A model generated the notes under the pieces. That model was not told the DNA's origin. It worked only from the letters and a program-made list of their open reading frames with translations, and made no database searches. DNA of 64,000 nucleotides from Gammaproteobacteria bacterium (GTDB taxonomy: Bacteria; Pseudomonadota; Gammaproteobacteria; Steroidobacterales; GCA-2729495), in NCBI GenBank assembly GCA_015709695.1, contig CP054183.1:124001-188000 (forward strand), read 5' to 3'. Both the position numbers and the translations under genes were made by a program. Below are positions 48,504 to 60,038 of the stretch, piece after piece. Position 1 is the stretch's first letter; each line of letters opens with the position of its first letter.

Positions 48504-49229
48504 TCATAGCCTGAAGCTGTCGCCGAGGTAAACCTCGCGGACCTGCTGGTTCGCGAGGATCTCGGCGGGGGCGCCCTGGGCAATCATCGCCCCATCGCTG
48601 AGGATATAGGCGCGGCCGCAGATTCCAAGGGTCTCGCGCACATTATGGTCGGTGATCAGCACGCCGATCTGGCGCTCGGCCAGGTGGCGGATGATGCGCT
48701 GGATGTCGAGTACCGAGATCGGATCGACGCCGGCGAAGGGCTCGTCGAGCAGCACGAAGCGCGGCTCCGCGGCCAGGGCCCGCGCGATTTCCACGCGGCG
48801 GCGCTCGCCACCGGAGAGGCTCATGCCGAGCCCGGTGCGCACATGGCTGATATGCAGTTCGTCGAGCAGCGCCTCGAGCCGCGCCTCGCGGTCGCTGCGC
48901 GAGAGGTCGTCGCGCGTCTCGAGGATGGCCATGATGTTGTCCTCGACCGACAGCTTGCGGAAGACCGACGCCTCCTGCGGCAGGTAGCCCAGGCCCAGTC
49001 GTGCGCGCCGGTGCATCGGCAGGTGCGTCAGGTCCTCGCCGTCGAGGGTGATGCTGCCCGCGTCGCAGGGAATCAGGCCGACGATCATGTAGAACGCCGT
49101 GGTCTTGCCCGCGCCGTTGGGGCCCAGCAGACCCACGACCTCGCCGCTGCTGATCTCCAGCGAGATCTGCCGCACCACCTGCCGTGCCTTGAAGCGCTTG
49201 CTCAGGTCCCGGGCGAGCAGGGTGCTCAC
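48504..49229 (-). CDS. lptB: LPS export ABC transporter ATP-binding protein
   Basis: LptB powers extraction of LPS from the inner membrane with LptFG, feeding the LptC-LptA bridge. The 241 residues have Walker [17 protein letters not shown], the signature [13 protein letters not shown], Walker [14 protein letters not shown] and the switch histidine in [10 protein letters not shown]. The GTG start at 49229 overlaps the lptA stop as GTGA, so translation is coupled. Longer in-frame starts fall inside lptA. Confidence 0.95.
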   Translation of the reverse strand: MSTLLARDLSKRFKARQVVRQISLEISSGEVVGLLGPNGAGKTTAFYMIVGLIPCDAGSITLDGEDLTHLPMHRRARLGLGYLPQEASVFRKLSVEDNIMAILETRDDLSRSDREARLEALLDELHISHVRTGLGMSLSGGERRRVEIARALAAEPRFVLLDEPFAGVDPISVLDIQRIIRHLAERQIGVLITDHNVRETLGICGRAYILSDGAMIAQGAPAEILANQQVREVYLGDSFRL

Positions 49230-49987
49230 GGCGCCGCACCGCCTTTCCGCCCGCCCTGCGACGGGTTGATCTTCATGCGCACCGGACCGCCGCTGCCGGC
49301 CTCGGCGGTGACATACTGGCGGCGCAGGTCGTAGCTGATGCGCTCGCCGGCGATCTCGTTGGCGCCATCGCTGACCCAGGCGTTGACGGACATGCGCATC
49401 ATGCCGCCGGCGACGTCGTAGTCCATGATCCCGGCGCGGCCTTCGGTCCGCTGGCCACCGGCTACCTGCTGCTCGAAGCGCGCCGGGGCACCGTGCAGCA
49501 GCGCGCTGCGCAGCTCGTGTCCGAGGAATGTCAGCTCGGCCTCGTCGCACCAGGCCCTGGCCCCCTGGTTGATGATTTCCACGTTGCCCCGGAACAGCCA
49601 GCGGCTGTTCTCGAAGTCCAGGCGCGTGGCCTCGGCGACGTCGGCGCGGATGCTGAGCGTGCCCTGCGTGATGTGCATGCCACGGAACACCAGCTTGTTG
49701 TTGCGCCGGTCAAACTCCGACGACTGTGCATCGAGGTCGATCGGCAGGTTGCGCTGGTTGTCGAAATCAGGGAGGGCCGCCTTGACCCGGTTCCGGGCAG
49801 CAGGCTGGGCCTGCGGCGGCACCGGGGCCGGAGCCTGCTGGGCAGCGCCCGCAGCAGGAGCGGCAGCGGGAGCGGGAGCCTGGATCGGAGCCTGGGAGCC
49901 GGCCTGCCCGGTCCAGGCCAGGGTACCGGCCAGCACCGCGCACGCCGCCACGATCCGCAGCGCCCGCCGGGCGCCGTCAGCGCACAT
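49226..49987 (-). CDS. lptA: LPS export periplasmic bridge protein
   Basis: LptA forms the periplasmic filament that carries LPS to LptDE. The 253 residues start with a signal peptide (about 1-30), followed by a long Ala/Pro/Gln-rich linker (about 33-65) not seen in E. coli LptA. Then comes the beta-jellyroll repeat domain with [34 protein letters not shown] and [13 protein letters not shown]. The ATG overlaps the lptC stop by 11 bp and its own stop overlaps lptB, so the three are coupled. The linker may be a species feature of the bridge. Confidence 0.9.
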   Translation of the reverse strand: MCADGARRALRIVAACAVLAGTLAWTGQAGSQAPIQAPAPAAAPAAGAAQQAPAPVPPQAQPAARNRVKAALPDFDNQRNLPIDLDAQSSEFDRRNNKLVFRGMHITQGTLSIRADVAEATRLDFENSRWLFRGNVEIINQGARAWCDEAELTFLGHELRSALLHGAPARFEQQVAGGQRTEGRAGIMDYDVAGGMMRMSVNAWVSDGANEIAGERISYDLRRQYVTAEAGSGGPVRMKINPSQGGRKGGAAP

Positions 49988-50534
49988 AGTGGCCCGTGAC
50001 GTCGGCGAGCAGCTGCAGACGATCCTCCCGCAGCAGCGCCCGCAGGCCCACGGCGTGGACCGTGCTTCCCGCATAGTCGATGTCAACCTTCCTGTCCGTG
50101 GACGCGATGTCCGTGCCCGGGTCGAACTCCAGGTAGTCGGTGCGGACGATGGCGGAAGGGTTGTCGGTTCCGCGCGTGGCGGCAACGACGTTACCGGAGA
50201 GTGCGATCATCTTACCATCCGCGAGTATCTGCCCTGTCTCGGCCGTCAGGCGCCAGGGAACCTGCCGGGCCGGGTCGTAGTTCACGCTGACATCCTCGAG
50301 CGTGACCGTGCCGTCGGCCGGCTGCTGCACGACGCGCGCTGCCGAGAGGCGGTAGAGGACCTGACCGTCGTCCCCGGTGCCGGTCAGGGTCGCGTCATTG
50401 ATGTAGTAGCCCACGCCCAGCGACGGTGCGGCCGGTGCCGGTGGCTGTTCGCTGTCGAGCTGGCGCAGCAGCAGGCTGCTGCCCACCGTCACGATCAGCA
50501 GGCCCAGCACGGCCAGCGCACGCCGCGGGATCAT
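49977..50534 (-). CDS. lptC: LPS export inner-membrane protein
   Basis: LptC is a bitopic inner-membrane protein that passes LPS from LptBFG to LptA. The 185 residues have one N-terminal transmembrane helix (about 4-24, RALAVLGLLIVTVGSSLLL) and a periplasmic LptA-like jellyroll with YYINDATLTGTGDDG, YRLSAARVVQQPADG and the C-terminal [17 protein letters not shown]. The family sequence is diverse, but size, topology and position between kdsC and lptA make the call firm. It starts 7 bp after kdsC. Confidence 0.9.
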   Translation of the reverse strand: MIPRRALAVLGLLIVTVGSSLLLRQLDSEQPPAPAAPSLGVGYYINDATLTGTGDDGQVLYRLSAARVVQQPADGTVTLEDVSVNYDPARQVPWRLTAETGQILADGKMIALSGNVVAATRGTDNPSAIVRTDYLEFDPGTDIASTDRKVDIDYAGSTVHAVGLRALLREDRLQLLADVTGHYVR

Positions 50535-50541
50535 GCCGGGC

Positions 50542-51057
50542 TCAGTCGCGGCGCGCGGCGCGGGCCGCCAGCAGCAGGTCGCAGACCTCGCGCACCGCGC
50601 CGGCCCCGCCCGCGAGGGTGGTGCGCCAGGCGGCGGTGCCGGCCACCGAGGGATGGCAATCGGCGACCGCTATCGGCAGTGCCACCTGCCGCATGACCGG
50701 CAGATCGGGTTCGTCGTCACCGACACAGGCGGCCGCGCTGGCCGGAATGCCGGTGGCCTCGAGCAGCGTCGCCAGCGCCCTGCCCTTGTCGGCCTCGCCC
50801 AGCATCACATGCCGGATGTCGAGGTCCGCCATGCGGCCGGCGGCGGATGTCGAGGGCCGGCCGGAGATCACCGCGACGGTGAAGCCGGCCGCCATCAGCT
50901 GCTTGATGCCATAGCCGTCGCGGACGTTGAAGCTCTTGAACTCGCGGCCCTCGGCATCGTAATGCAGGCGTCCGTCGGTCAGGACACCGTCCACGTCGAG
51001 GATCAGCAGGCGGATGCCCGCGGCTCGCCGCAGCAGGGCAGCGTCGGGTGGTGCCAC
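50542..51057 (-). CDS. kdsC: 3-deoxy-D-manno-octulosonate 8-phosphate phosphatase
   Basis: KdsC removes phosphate from Kdo-8-phosphate in Kdo synthesis. The 171-residue HAD enzyme has the catalytic motif LDVDGVLTDGRL, FNVRDGYGIKQL, VISGRPS (motif II), GEADKGRAL (motif III) and CVGDDEPDLPVM (motif IV). It acts as a tetramer without a cap. The only standard start in range is GTG at 51057, 2 bp after the kdsD stop. It lies between kdsD and lptC as in E. coli. Confidence 0.94.
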   Translation of the reverse strand: MAPPDAALLRRAAGIRLLILDVDGVLTDGRLHYDAEGREFKSFNVRDGYGIKQLMAAGFTVAVISGRPSTSAAGRMADLDIRHVMLGEADKGRALATLLEATGIPASAAACVGDDEPDLPVMRQVALPIAVADCHPSVAGTAAWRTTLAGGAGAVREVCDLLLAARAARRD

Positions 51058-51059
51058 GG

Positions 51060-52043
51060 CTACATCACTCCCGCGCGGAACAGGTTGTGGACGTTGAGGG
51101 CACCCACCACCACCTCGTGTTCGTCCACCACCAGCAGCGCCGTGATCTTGAACTGCTCCATCAGGTGCACCGCCTCGGCAGCCAGCGCGGCGGGGCCGAT
51201 GGTCTTGCAGCCCGTGGTCATGACCGCGCGCATCGGCGTGCGGTGGATGTCGACCGCGCGGTCCACCGCCCGGCGCAGGTCTCCGTCGGTGAACACGCCG
51301 AGCAGGCGGCCGGCCGGGTCCACCACGGCGGTCATGCCGAGGCTCTTGCGCGTCATCTCCAGCAGCCCCTCGGACAGCGGCGCATCGGGACCGATGCGGG
51401 GCACCGCCGTGCCGGAGTTCATGACATCGGCGACCCGCAGCAGCAGCCGCCGGCCGAGCGTGCCCCCGGGGTGCGCCAGCGCGAAGTCCTCGCGGGTGAA
51501 GCCGCGGCTCTCGAGAAGCGCCACCGCCAGGGCATCGCCCATGGCCAGGGTCGCGGTGGTGCTGGCCGTGGGGGCCAGGTTCAGGGGGCAGGCTTCCTCG
51601 GCGACGCCGACGTCGAGCACCACGGTGGCCGCCTGCCCCAGCGTGGAGCGGGGCGCGCCCGTGAGCGTGACCAGCGGCACGCCGAGCCGCTTGAGCAGCG
51701 GCAGGATGGTGATGATTTCCCCGGTTTCGCCGGAGTTGGACACCGCCACCACCAGGTCCGACCGGGTGATCATGCCGAGATCCCCGTGGCTGGCTTCGCC
51801 CGGGTGCACGAAGAATGCCGGGGTGCCGGTGCTCGCCAGCGTGGCGGCGATCTTGCCGCCGATGTGGCCGGACTTGCCCATGCCGGTGACGACCACCCGG
51901 CCGTCGCAGGCGAGCATCAGCTCGCATGCGCGGACGAAGGACTCGTCGATGCGTCCGGCCAGCCCGGAAACCGCCCTGGCCTCGATCTCCAGCACCCGGC
52001 GGGCCAGGCTGCGGACATCCACGGCGGATCGGGGCTGGGTCAT
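51060..52043 (-). CDS. kdsD: D-arabinose 5-phosphate isomerase
   Basis: KdsD makes arabinose-5-phosphate from ribulose-5-phosphate, the first step to Kdo. The 327 residues combine an SIS domain (about 40-180) with VVVTGMGKSGHIGGKIAATLASTG and FVHPGEASHGDLGMI, and two CBS domains (about 205-320). The catalytic-site pattern AHPGGTLGRRL is typical. It begins the operon kdsD-kdsC-lptC-lptA-lptB-rpoN-rapZ and is divergent from ibaG, with 135 bp between their starts. Confidence 0.95.
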   Translation of the reverse strand: MTQPRSAVDVRSLARRVLEIEARAVSGLAGRIDESFVRACELMLACDGRVVVTGMGKSGHIGGKIAATLASTGTPAFFVHPGEASHGDLGMITRSDLVVAVSNSGETGEIITILPLLKRLGVPLVTLTGAPRSTLGQAATVVLDVGVAEEACPLNLAPTASTTATLAMGDALAVALLESRGFTREDFALAHPGGTLGRRLLLRVADVMNSGTAVPRIGPDAPLSEGLLEMTRKSLGMTAVVDPAGRLLGVFTDGDLRRAVDRAVDIHRTPMRAVMTTGCKTIGPAALAAEAVHLMEQFKITALLVVDEHEVVVGALNVHNLFRAGVM

Positions 52044-52139
52044 GGGCGGGCTGGTCCAGAAACGGAGGCCAGGCAATTGTACGGGAACCATCCGCCGCGC
52101 GGAGCCGCCAGCGCGCCCTCGCTCGCCGCGAACGGCCCC

Positions 52140-53692
<1,553 letters not shown>

Positions 53693-53712
53693 TCGCCGGC
53701 CATGCGTCGCCA

Positions 53713-53742
53713 TAGGCAACGCGAATTTGCCATGTGTATAAT
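53713..53742 (+). promoter_or_regulatory. Predicted sigma70 promoter of petABC
   Basis: TAGGCA (53713-53718) and a perfect TATAAT (53737-53742) are 18 bp apart. This leaves a leader of about 112 bases before petA. It lies in the 168-bp gap after murA. Confidence 0.45.
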
Positions 53743-53860
53743 TTGCCGGTTTAAACGCGCCCGCCGTCACCCCGCCGAGATCGATTCCGCTCCCGGATCC
53801 GGGCCCACGGCCGCATGACGACCACAAGAGCCGGGACCAGAGCCTGGGAGGATTAGCTCG

Positions 53861-54457
53861 ATGAGCGATGAGGCCGACCTCAGCCGACGCCATTTCCTGA
53901 CCGTAGCGACCAGCGTCGTCGGCGGTGTGGGCGTGGTGCTCACCGCCGTGCCCTTCGTGGCGTCCTTCCGCCCCAGCGCACGTGCGCAGGCCATGGGTGG
54001 CCCGGTGGAAGTGGATATCAGCAAGCTGGAGGACGGCGCCATGGTGCGCGTCGTCTGGCGTGGCCGGCCCGTCTGGATCCTGCGCCGCACGGCGGACATG
54101 ATCAGCCGCGTCGAGGCCGAACCGGCCTCGTTGCTCAAGGATCCGGGCTCCGAGGAATCCGAGCAGCCCGCTTACGCGCAGAATCCCCTGCGTGCCATCA
54201 AGCCGGACATCCTCGTCGTGGTCGGTGTCTGCACCCATCTAGGCTGCGCGCCGATCGAACGCTTCGACGTGGCGCCACCGGACCTCGGCCCGGACTGGAA
54301 GGGCGGGTTCTACTGCCCCTGCCACGGCTCGCGCTTCGACATGGCCGGGCGGGTCATGGTCGGCTCCCCGGCGCCCACCAACCTGCCGATTCCGCCCTAC
54401 CGCTTCGTCGGAGACAACATGATCATCATCGGTGACGACACGGGAGCCAAGGCATGA
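53861..54457 (+). CDS. petA: Ubiquinol-cytochrome c reductase Rieske iron-sulfur subunit
   Basis: PetA carries the [2Fe-2S] centre of the cytochrome bc1 complex. The 198-residue protein has a twin-arginine signal (SRRHFLTVA at 8-16), a following transmembrane helix (about 17-36), and the cluster motifs CTHLGC (Cys124, His126) and CPCHGSRFD (Cys152, His155). All four ligands and the disulfide cysteines (Cys129 and Cys154) are present. GGAGGA lies 8 bases before the ATG. petB overlaps its 3' end by 4 bp, and petC follows, so petABC is an operon. Confidence 0.96.
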   Translation: MSDEADLSRRHFLTVATSVVGGVGVVLTAVPFVASFRPSARAQAMGGPVEVDISKLEDGAMVRVVWRGRPVWILRRTADMISRVEAEPASLLKDPGSEESEQPAYAQNPLRAIKPDILVVVGVCTHLGCAPIERFDVAPPDLGPDWKGGFYCPCHGSRFDMAGRVMVGSPAPTNLPIPPYRFVGDNMIIIGDDTGAKA

Positions 54458-55719
54458 GTGCCGCGCAATCCGGGGCAGCCGGACAGGGCCGCTGCGCACG
54501 GCTCATCGATTGGGTGGACGAGCGCTTCCCGCTCACCGCGATGATCAAGGAGCACGCCACCGAGTACTACGCGGCGAAGAACTTCAACGCCTGGTACGTG
54601 TTCGGCGTCCTCGCCATCGTCGTGCTGGTGATCCAGCTGGTTACCGGCATCTTCCTCACCATGAACTACAAGCCGTCCGCCACCGAGGCCTTCGCCTCGG
54701 TGGAGTACATCATGCGTGACGTGCAGTGGGGCTGGCTGATCCGCTACATGCATTCGACCGGCGCCTCGGCCTTCTTCATCGTGGTCTACCTGCACATGTT
54801 CCGGGCGCTGCTCTACGGGTCCTACAAGAACCCGCGCGAGCTGCTGTGGCTCATCGGCATGGTGATCTACCTGGCGCTGATGGCCGAGGCCTTCATGGGT
54901 TACCTGCTGCCATGGGGGCAGATGTCCTACTGGGGCGCCCAGGTGATCGTCTCGCTGTTCGGCGCCATCCCCGGCGTCGGCGCCGACCTGGTGGAGTGGA
55001 TCCGCGGTGACTACTTCATCTCCGACATCACCCTGAACCGCTTCTTCGCGCTGCATGTGGCGGCGGTGCCGCTGGCCCTGGTGCTGCTGGTGGTGATGCA
55101 CATCCTGGCGCTGCACGAGACCGGCTCGCTGAATCCCGACGGCATCGAGATCAAGGAGCGCAAGGATGCCCGGGGCATTCCGCTGGACGGCGTGGCCTTC
55201 CACCCGTACTACACGGCCAAGGATCTGGTCGCCATCGTCATCTTCTTCGCGCTGTTCGCCGCGGTGGTGTTCTTCGCGCCGGAGATGGGCGGCTACTTCC
55301 TCGAGCACGCCAACTTCGAGCCGGCCAACATGCTGAAGACGCCGGAGCACATCGCCCCGGTCTGGTACTTCACCCCCTTCTACGCGATCCTGCGTTCGGT
55401 GCCGAGCAAGGGCTGGGGCGCCTTCCTGATGATGATGGCCATCGTGCTGCTGTTCTTCCTGCCCTGGCTCGATCGCTGCCGGGTGAAGTCCATCCGCTAC
55501 CGCGGCTGGACCTACAGGCTGGCGCTCGGGGTGTTCGTGGTGAGTTTCGTGGCGCTGGGCTACCTCGGCCTGCAGCCCGCCACCGAACTGGTGTACGTCT
55601 ATGCCGCGCGCTTCTTCGCCGCGCTGTATTTCCTTTTCTTCCTGCTGATGCCCCTCTACACCCGCGCCGAGAAGACCCGGCCGGTGCCGGAGCGGGTCGT
55701 CTATGAAGCCAGCCACTAG
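54454..55719 (+). CDS. petB: Cytochrome b of the bc1 complex
   Basis: PetB is the haem-binding membrane core of the bc1 complex, moving electrons from ubiquinol across the membrane. The 421-residue protein has about eight transmembrane helices. Haem-ligand histidines are in [20 protein letters not shown] and in [22 protein letters not shown]. The Qo-site motif appears as PEW-like [10 protein letters not shown]. The ATG overlaps the petA stop (ATGA). Its length and helix count fit the proteobacterial form. Confidence 0.96.
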   Translation: MSAAQSGAAGQGRCARLIDWVDERFPLTAMIKEHATEYYAAKNFNAWYVFGVLAIVVLVIQLVTGIFLTMNYKPSATEAFASVEYIMRDVQWGWLIRYMHSTGASAFFIVVYLHMFRALLYGSYKNPRELLWLIGMVIYLALMAEAFMGYLLPWGQMSYWGAQVIVSLFGAIPGVGADLVEWIRGDYFISDITLNRFFALHVAAVPLALVLLVVMHILALHETGSLNPDGIEIKERKDARGIPLDGVAFHPYYTAKDLVAIVIFFALFAAVVFFAPEMGGYFLEHANFEPANMLKTPEHIAPVWYFTPFYAILRSVPSKGWGAFLMMMAIVLLFFLPWLDRCRVKSIRYRGWTYRLALGVFVVSFVALGYLGLQPATELVYVYAARFFAALYFLFFLLMPLYTRAEKTRPVPERVVYEASH

Positions 55720-56515
55720 GATGCGGCCGCCCATGGTGAGGATCACGGTCATGATGAGGTCGATTGCCTGCTGCCGTCACCTGCTGCAGGCAGCCATGCT
55801 GGCGATGATGGCGCTGGCCGCGTCGGCGGCATCGGCGTCGGAAGGCCCCAAGACGGAGCATGTCGCGGTCGATGTCGACAACGTGGCGTCGCTGCAGCGT
55901 GGGGCGCGCAACTTCGTCAACTACTGCATGGGCTGCCACTCCGCCCAGTACGTGCGCTACAACCGCCTGGGCCAGGACCTGCAGATCTCCGAGGACCAGC
56001 TGGTCAGGAACCTGATGTTCGCGGCGCAGAAGCCGCAGGAAACCATGACCATCGCCATGCGCCCCGACGACGCCAAGCGCTGGTTTGGCATCGAGCCGCC
56101 GGATCTCTCGCTGATCGCGCGCAACAAGGGGGCGAATTACCTGTACGGCTTCCTGCGCGGGTTCTACCTCGACCCGTCGCGGCCGACGGGGGTCAACAAC
56201 CTGATGCTGCCCAACGCCGCCATGCCCCACGTCCTCTGGGAGTTGCAGGGCACCCAGGAAGCGGTGTTCGAGGAAGCGGGCAAGGGCGACGCGGCGCAGA
56301 AGGTCTTCAAGGAGTTCCGCCAGGTCAGCCCTGGCCGGATGTCGCCGGCGGAGTTCGACCGCTTCGTGCGTGACACCGTCAACTTCCTCGCCTACATAGG
56401 CGAGCCCATGCAGCTGGAGCGGCAGCGCCTCGGCGTCTGGGTGCTGGCCTTCCTGCTCCTCTTCGGCATCCTGGCCTACCTGCTCAAGCAGGAGATCTGG
56501 AAAGACGTCAAGTAA
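55703..56515 (+). CDS. petC: Cytochrome c1 of the bc1 complex
   Basis: PetC receives electrons from the Rieske protein and passes them to cytochrome c. The 270-residue protein has a signal sequence (about 17-47), the haem motif CMGCH at 75-79, a likely methionine ligand in NAAMPHVLWELQG, and a C-terminal anchor LGVWVLAFLLLFGILAYLL. The ATG at 55703 overlaps the petB end by 17 bp. Later in-frame ATGs (55721, 55733, 55751) are possible starts, since the signal sequence lies downstream of them. Confidence 0.94.
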   Translation: MKPATRMRPPMVRITVMMRSIACCRHLLQAAMLAMMALAASAASASEGPKTEHVAVDVDNVASLQRGARNFVNYCMGCHSAQYVRYNRLGQDLQISEDQLVRNLMFAAQKPQETMTIAMRPDDAKRWFGIEPPDLSLIARNKGANYLYGFLRGFYLDPSRPTGVNNLMLPNAAMPHVLWELQGTQEAVFEEAGKGDAAQKVFKEFRQVSPGRMSPAEFDRFVRDTVNFLAYIGEPMQLERQRLGVWVLAFLLLFGILAYLLKQEIWKDVK

Positions 56516-56536
56516 CCGCATGCCCGAACCGGTTGC

Positions 56537-57202
56537 ATGGATAACGCGAACGCACTGCGACAGGGTGACAGCGCTGCCGTCGGGGGGGACCAGCCCGGAC
56601 TCATGACGCTCTACTCCAGCCCCACCTGCTTCCACAGCCATCGCACCCGCATGGTGCTGGCCGAGAAGAACATTGCCATCGATGTCGTCGACGTGGAGGG
56701 TGGGAACCTGCCCGAGGACCTGCTCGACCTCAATCCCTACCACAGCGTGCCGACGCTCGTGGATCGCGATCTGGTGCTGTACGACTCCCGCGTCATCATC
56801 GAGTATCTCGACGAACGCTTCCCGCACCCGCCGCTGATGCCCGTCGACCCGGTGACCCGCGCGCAGTTCCGCCTGGCGCTGTTCCGCATCGAGCGTGACT
56901 GGTACGCGCTGGCCGATGAGCTGCAGAAGGCGGCGGACCGCAAGCAGGCAACGCGCATCCGCAGGCAGCTCGAGGAGAGCATTGTCGGCAGCTCCGAGGT
57001 GTTCGGCGCCAAGCGCTATTTCCTCAGCGACGAGTTCTCGCTGGTCGATTGCACCATCGCGCCGATCCTCTGGCGCCTGCCGGCCTTCGGCATCGAGCTC
57101 AAGGGCAGCGTACAGCCCATCCGCCGCTACATGGACCTGGTGTTCGCGCGTCGCTCCTTCCAGGACAGCCTGTCCGACGCCGAGCAGGAGATGCGCCAGT
57201 AG
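56537..57202 (+). CDS. sspA: Stringent starvation protein A
   Basis: SspA binds RNA polymerase and helps stationary-phase and acid-stress expression. The 221 residues have a glutathione-S-transferase fold without GST activity: an N-terminal thioredoxin-like domain with LYSSPTCFHSHRTRMVLAEK, NPYHSVPTLVDRDLVLYDS, and the conserved surface FPHPPLMPVDP, then a helical domain. It follows petC by 21 bp and precedes sspB. petABC-sspA-sspB is a conserved gammaproteobacterial arrangement. Confidence 0.94.
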   Translation: MDNANALRQGDSAAVGGDQPGLMTLYSSPTCFHSHRTRMVLAEKNIAIDVVDVEGGNLPEDLLDLNPYHSVPTLVDRDLVLYDSRVIIEYLDERFPHPPLMPVDPVTRAQFRLALFRIERDWYALADELQKAADRKQATRIRRQLEESIVGSSEVFGAKRYFLSDEFSLVDCTIAPILWRLPAFGIELKGSVQPIRRYMDLVFARRSFQDSLSDAEQEMRQ

Positions 57203-57213
57203 GCGGCCCGCGC

Positions 57214-57630
57214 ATGCCGCCGCCCGGCTCCATTCCCCAGCGGCCCTACCTGCTCCGGGCCATGCACGCCTGGATCACCGACAACGGCCAGACCCCGCAC
57301 ATGGTGGTCGATGCCACCGTGGAGGGTGTCGAGGTGCCGGGCCAGTATGTGCGCGATGGCAGGATCGTCCTCAACGTCAGCCACAATGCCGTGGCCAACC
57401 TCGACATCGGCAACGAGATGCTGAGGTTCGAGGCCCGCTTCTCCGGCACGCCCTACGCCATCTTCGTGCCGCTGCGCGCCGTGCTCGGCATCTATGCCCA
57501 CGAGACCGGCCGCGGCATGATCTTCTCCGAGGAGGAGGGCCCGGCCGCGCCGGAGGAGCCGCCGCCCGGCGCCGCCGGGGGCGCGCCGTCCGGCGAGGCG
57601 CGCAAGGCCAGGCTCAAGCTGGTCAAGTAG
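57214..57630 (+). CDS. sspB: ClpXP adaptor SspB
   Basis: SspB delivers ssrA-tagged proteins to the ClpXP protease. The 138-residue protein begins with the substrate-binding domain RPYLLRAMHAWITDNGQTP, then VSHNAVANLDIGNEMLRFEARFSG in short stretches, and ends with a Gly/Pro-rich linker and the ClpX-binding tail RLKLVK. The flexible linker and terminal LKLVK match the known XB motif. It lies 11 bp after sspA and converges on gmhA. In Pseudomonas a yraP-like gene lies between, which is missing here. Confidence 0.93.
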   Translation: MPPPGSIPQRPYLLRAMHAWITDNGQTPHMVVDATVEGVEVPGQYVRDGRIVLNVSHNAVANLDIGNEMLRFEARFSGTPYAIFVPLRAVLGIYAHETGRGMIFSEEEGPAAPEEPPPGAAGGAPSGEARKARLKLVK

Positions 57631-57646
57631 TCGCGGCGCGCGGCCG

Positions 57647-58270
<624 letters not shown>

Positions 58271-58669
58271 CTACCAGGCGTCCCCGGAATCGAAGGCATC
58301 GCGGATCCAGTCGCAGGCGGGTCCGGCCAGGTCCCCGGACAGGGCCAGCACGTCGAACCGCAGGGGATGTTCGGCAAACGCGGGCCGTGCCTGCAGGAAC
58401 CGGCTCGCTGCCTGCAGCAGGCGCCGGCGCTTGGTCGCCGTGATGGTGACCGCGGGGTCCACCCAGGCGTTGCTGCGCCGGTAGCGCACTTCGATGACGA
58501 CGAGCGAGTCGCCGTCGAGCATCACGAGGTCGAGCTCACCGGCCCGGCAGCGGAAATTCCGCGCCACGGGACGCAGGCCGCGGTCGCGGAGGTAGCGCAA
58601 TGCGGCTTCTTCCGCCCGGGCCCCAGTGGCCGCCGTGCCCTCAGCCGGCCGCCGGTCCCGGGTCACCAC
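58271..58669 (-). CDS. yraN: YraN/UPF0102 family nuclease-like protein
   Basis: The 132-residue protein belongs to UPF0102, which has a predicted PD-(D/E)xK nuclease fold. It has GARAEEAALRYLRDRGLRPVARNFR, then GELDLVMLDGDSLVVIEVRYRRS with the expected acidic residues, but Arg replaces the usual Lys in the ExK motif, as in many family members. Cellular function is unknown. Two adjacent GTG codons at 58669 are candidate starts, and the upstream one lies 3 bp after the lpoA stop. The yraN-gmhA and lpoA neighbourhood is conserved. Confidence 0.88.
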   Translation of the reverse strand: MVTRDRRPAEGTAATGARAEEAALRYLRDRGLRPVARNFRCRAGELDLVMLDGDSLVVIEVRYRRSNAWVDPAVTITATKRRRLLQAASRFLQARPAFAEHPLRFDVLALSGDLAGPACDWIRDAFDSGDAW

Positions 58670-58672
58670 GGC

Positions 58673-60016
58673 TCATTCCGGATTCGGCCCGCCGGCAGGC
58701 ACAGGGGTGGACGCTTCCCCGGCGGGCACCACCTGGCCATCGCGGAAGGCAGCCCAGGACATGCGGCGGTGGATGCGGCGGCTGGCATCCTGCGAGAGGA
58801 TGCCCGAGAGGCCGGCGACGGGCATCAGCGCCGGGCTGTTGCCGGCCATCATGGCCCGCGCCAGCGTGTAGCTGTCGTAACCCATGGCGTAGAAGCGCAG
58901 CTGGCCGATGGCGCCCGGCGGCCAGCGGGCGTCGAGTGCCGAACGCAGTGCGCTGGCGTGCGGGTCGCTGCCGATGACCGCGGGGGCGTCGGTGAACAGG
59001 ATGCCTTCGCGGTCCACGCCCCCCGCGTCGCCGGGCTGGTAGATGGCCGATGTCGCATAGATGGGCAGGTCACCCGCATAGAGGAAGCGCAGCTGGGGCC
59101 AGAGCAGACGCCCCGATACCGGGCTGGCGGCGAGGAATATACAGTCGAGGTCATCGCGGCGGCGCGGTTCGAATGCGAGGGAAATACCGAGATTGGCCTC
59201 CAGCTGCCGATGCCGCGCCCGGCTCTCGTCCAGCAGCAGCAGGCGCTGGAGCTGTGCCGTGTAGTCGCGCGCCGCCGGGTCATACAGGCGGTAGGCGACC
59301 ACGGTGCCGCCGCGTTCCTCCAGCGCCGCGGTGAAGGCACCGAGCAGGCGTCGTCCCCACTCGCTGTCGGGTGCCAGCGCCAGCGCCCGCAGCTGGCCCT
59401 GCGTGGCGGCGCGCTCGGCGACCGACCGTGCCTCGTCCTCGGGGGCAAGGGCGAACTGGTAGGGGCTGCCGGCGGGGGTCGCGATATCCAGGTAATTCAG
59501 CGCCAGCCAGGGCAGCGGCCCGGCGATGCGGGCCACCTCGGCGGCCGATTCCTTGAGCAGCGGACCGACGACGATACCCACGCCCGCGTCGAGCGCAGCC
59601 TGATAGCTTGCCGCCGGGCCAGGGGCGGTCTCGTCGAGGATCAGGACCTCGGGCCGCGTGCCGTCGGCGGAGTCGGCGAGGTAGGCGGCGAGGAAGCCGT
59701 CGCGGATGGCTTCGCCCGCGGCGCGCTGCGCACCGGAGAGCGGCAGCATCAGCGCCAGCTTGCGTGGCTGCGCGGCGGCTGGCGTGACCGCTGCGGGTGC
59801 CGCAGTGGCTGGCGGCTTGCCGGGACGCACAGGACCGGTGAGCGGCGGGACCGGTGCCGCGGGTTGCGTCGGCTGTTGTAGCGGCCCGCAGGCCGTGCCC
59901 ACAATGGCAGAAACGCAGGCGGGCAACGCGCTGCGCAGCCACGCAGTGCGGAGCCGGAGCCGCCACGGGGCGGAGTGCGGGCACGGGGCTGCGGCTTCTC
60001 GCATCGACAACGTCAT
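58673..60016 (-). CDS. lpoA: Short LpoA-like outer-membrane activator of PBP1A
   Basis: LpoA is an outer-membrane lipoprotein that activates the peptidoglycan synthase PBP1A. The 447-residue protein contains only the C-terminal periplasmic-binding-protein-like domain (from about residue 85, LALMLPLSGAQRAAGEAIRDG). The long N-terminal TPR domain of E. coli LpoA (about 680 residues in total) is missing. A short Pro/Ala-rich linker joins it to the lipid anchor. Two lipobox cysteines are possible (Cys34, LPAC, and Cys43, VGTAC). The N-terminus is uncertain; ATGs at 60016 and 60004 both occur. It is divergent from rsmI with 22 bp between the starts. Confidence 0.85.
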   Translation of the reverse strand: MTLSMREAAAPCPHSAPWRLRLRTAWLRSALPACVSAIVGTACGPLQQPTQPAAPVPPLTGPVRPGKPPATAAPAAVTPAAAQPRKLALMLPLSGAQRAAGEAIRDGFLAAYLADSADGTRPEVLILDETAPGPAASYQAALDAGVGIVVGPLLKESAAEVARIAGPLPWLALNYLDIATPAGSPYQFALAPEDEARSVAERAATQGQLRALALAPDSEWGRRLLGAFTAALEERGGTVVAYRLYDPAARDYTAQLQRLLLLDESRARHRQLEANLGISLAFEPRRRDDLDCIFLAASPVSGRLLWPQLRFLYAGDLPIYATSAIYQPGDAGGVDREGILFTDAPAVIGSDPHASALRSALDARWPPGAIGQLRFYAMGYDSYTLARAMMAGNSPALMPVAGLSGILSQDASRRIHRRMSWAAFRDGQVVPAGEASTPVPAGGPNPE

Positions 60017-60038
60017 CGCAACACCAAGGTCAGTAACC

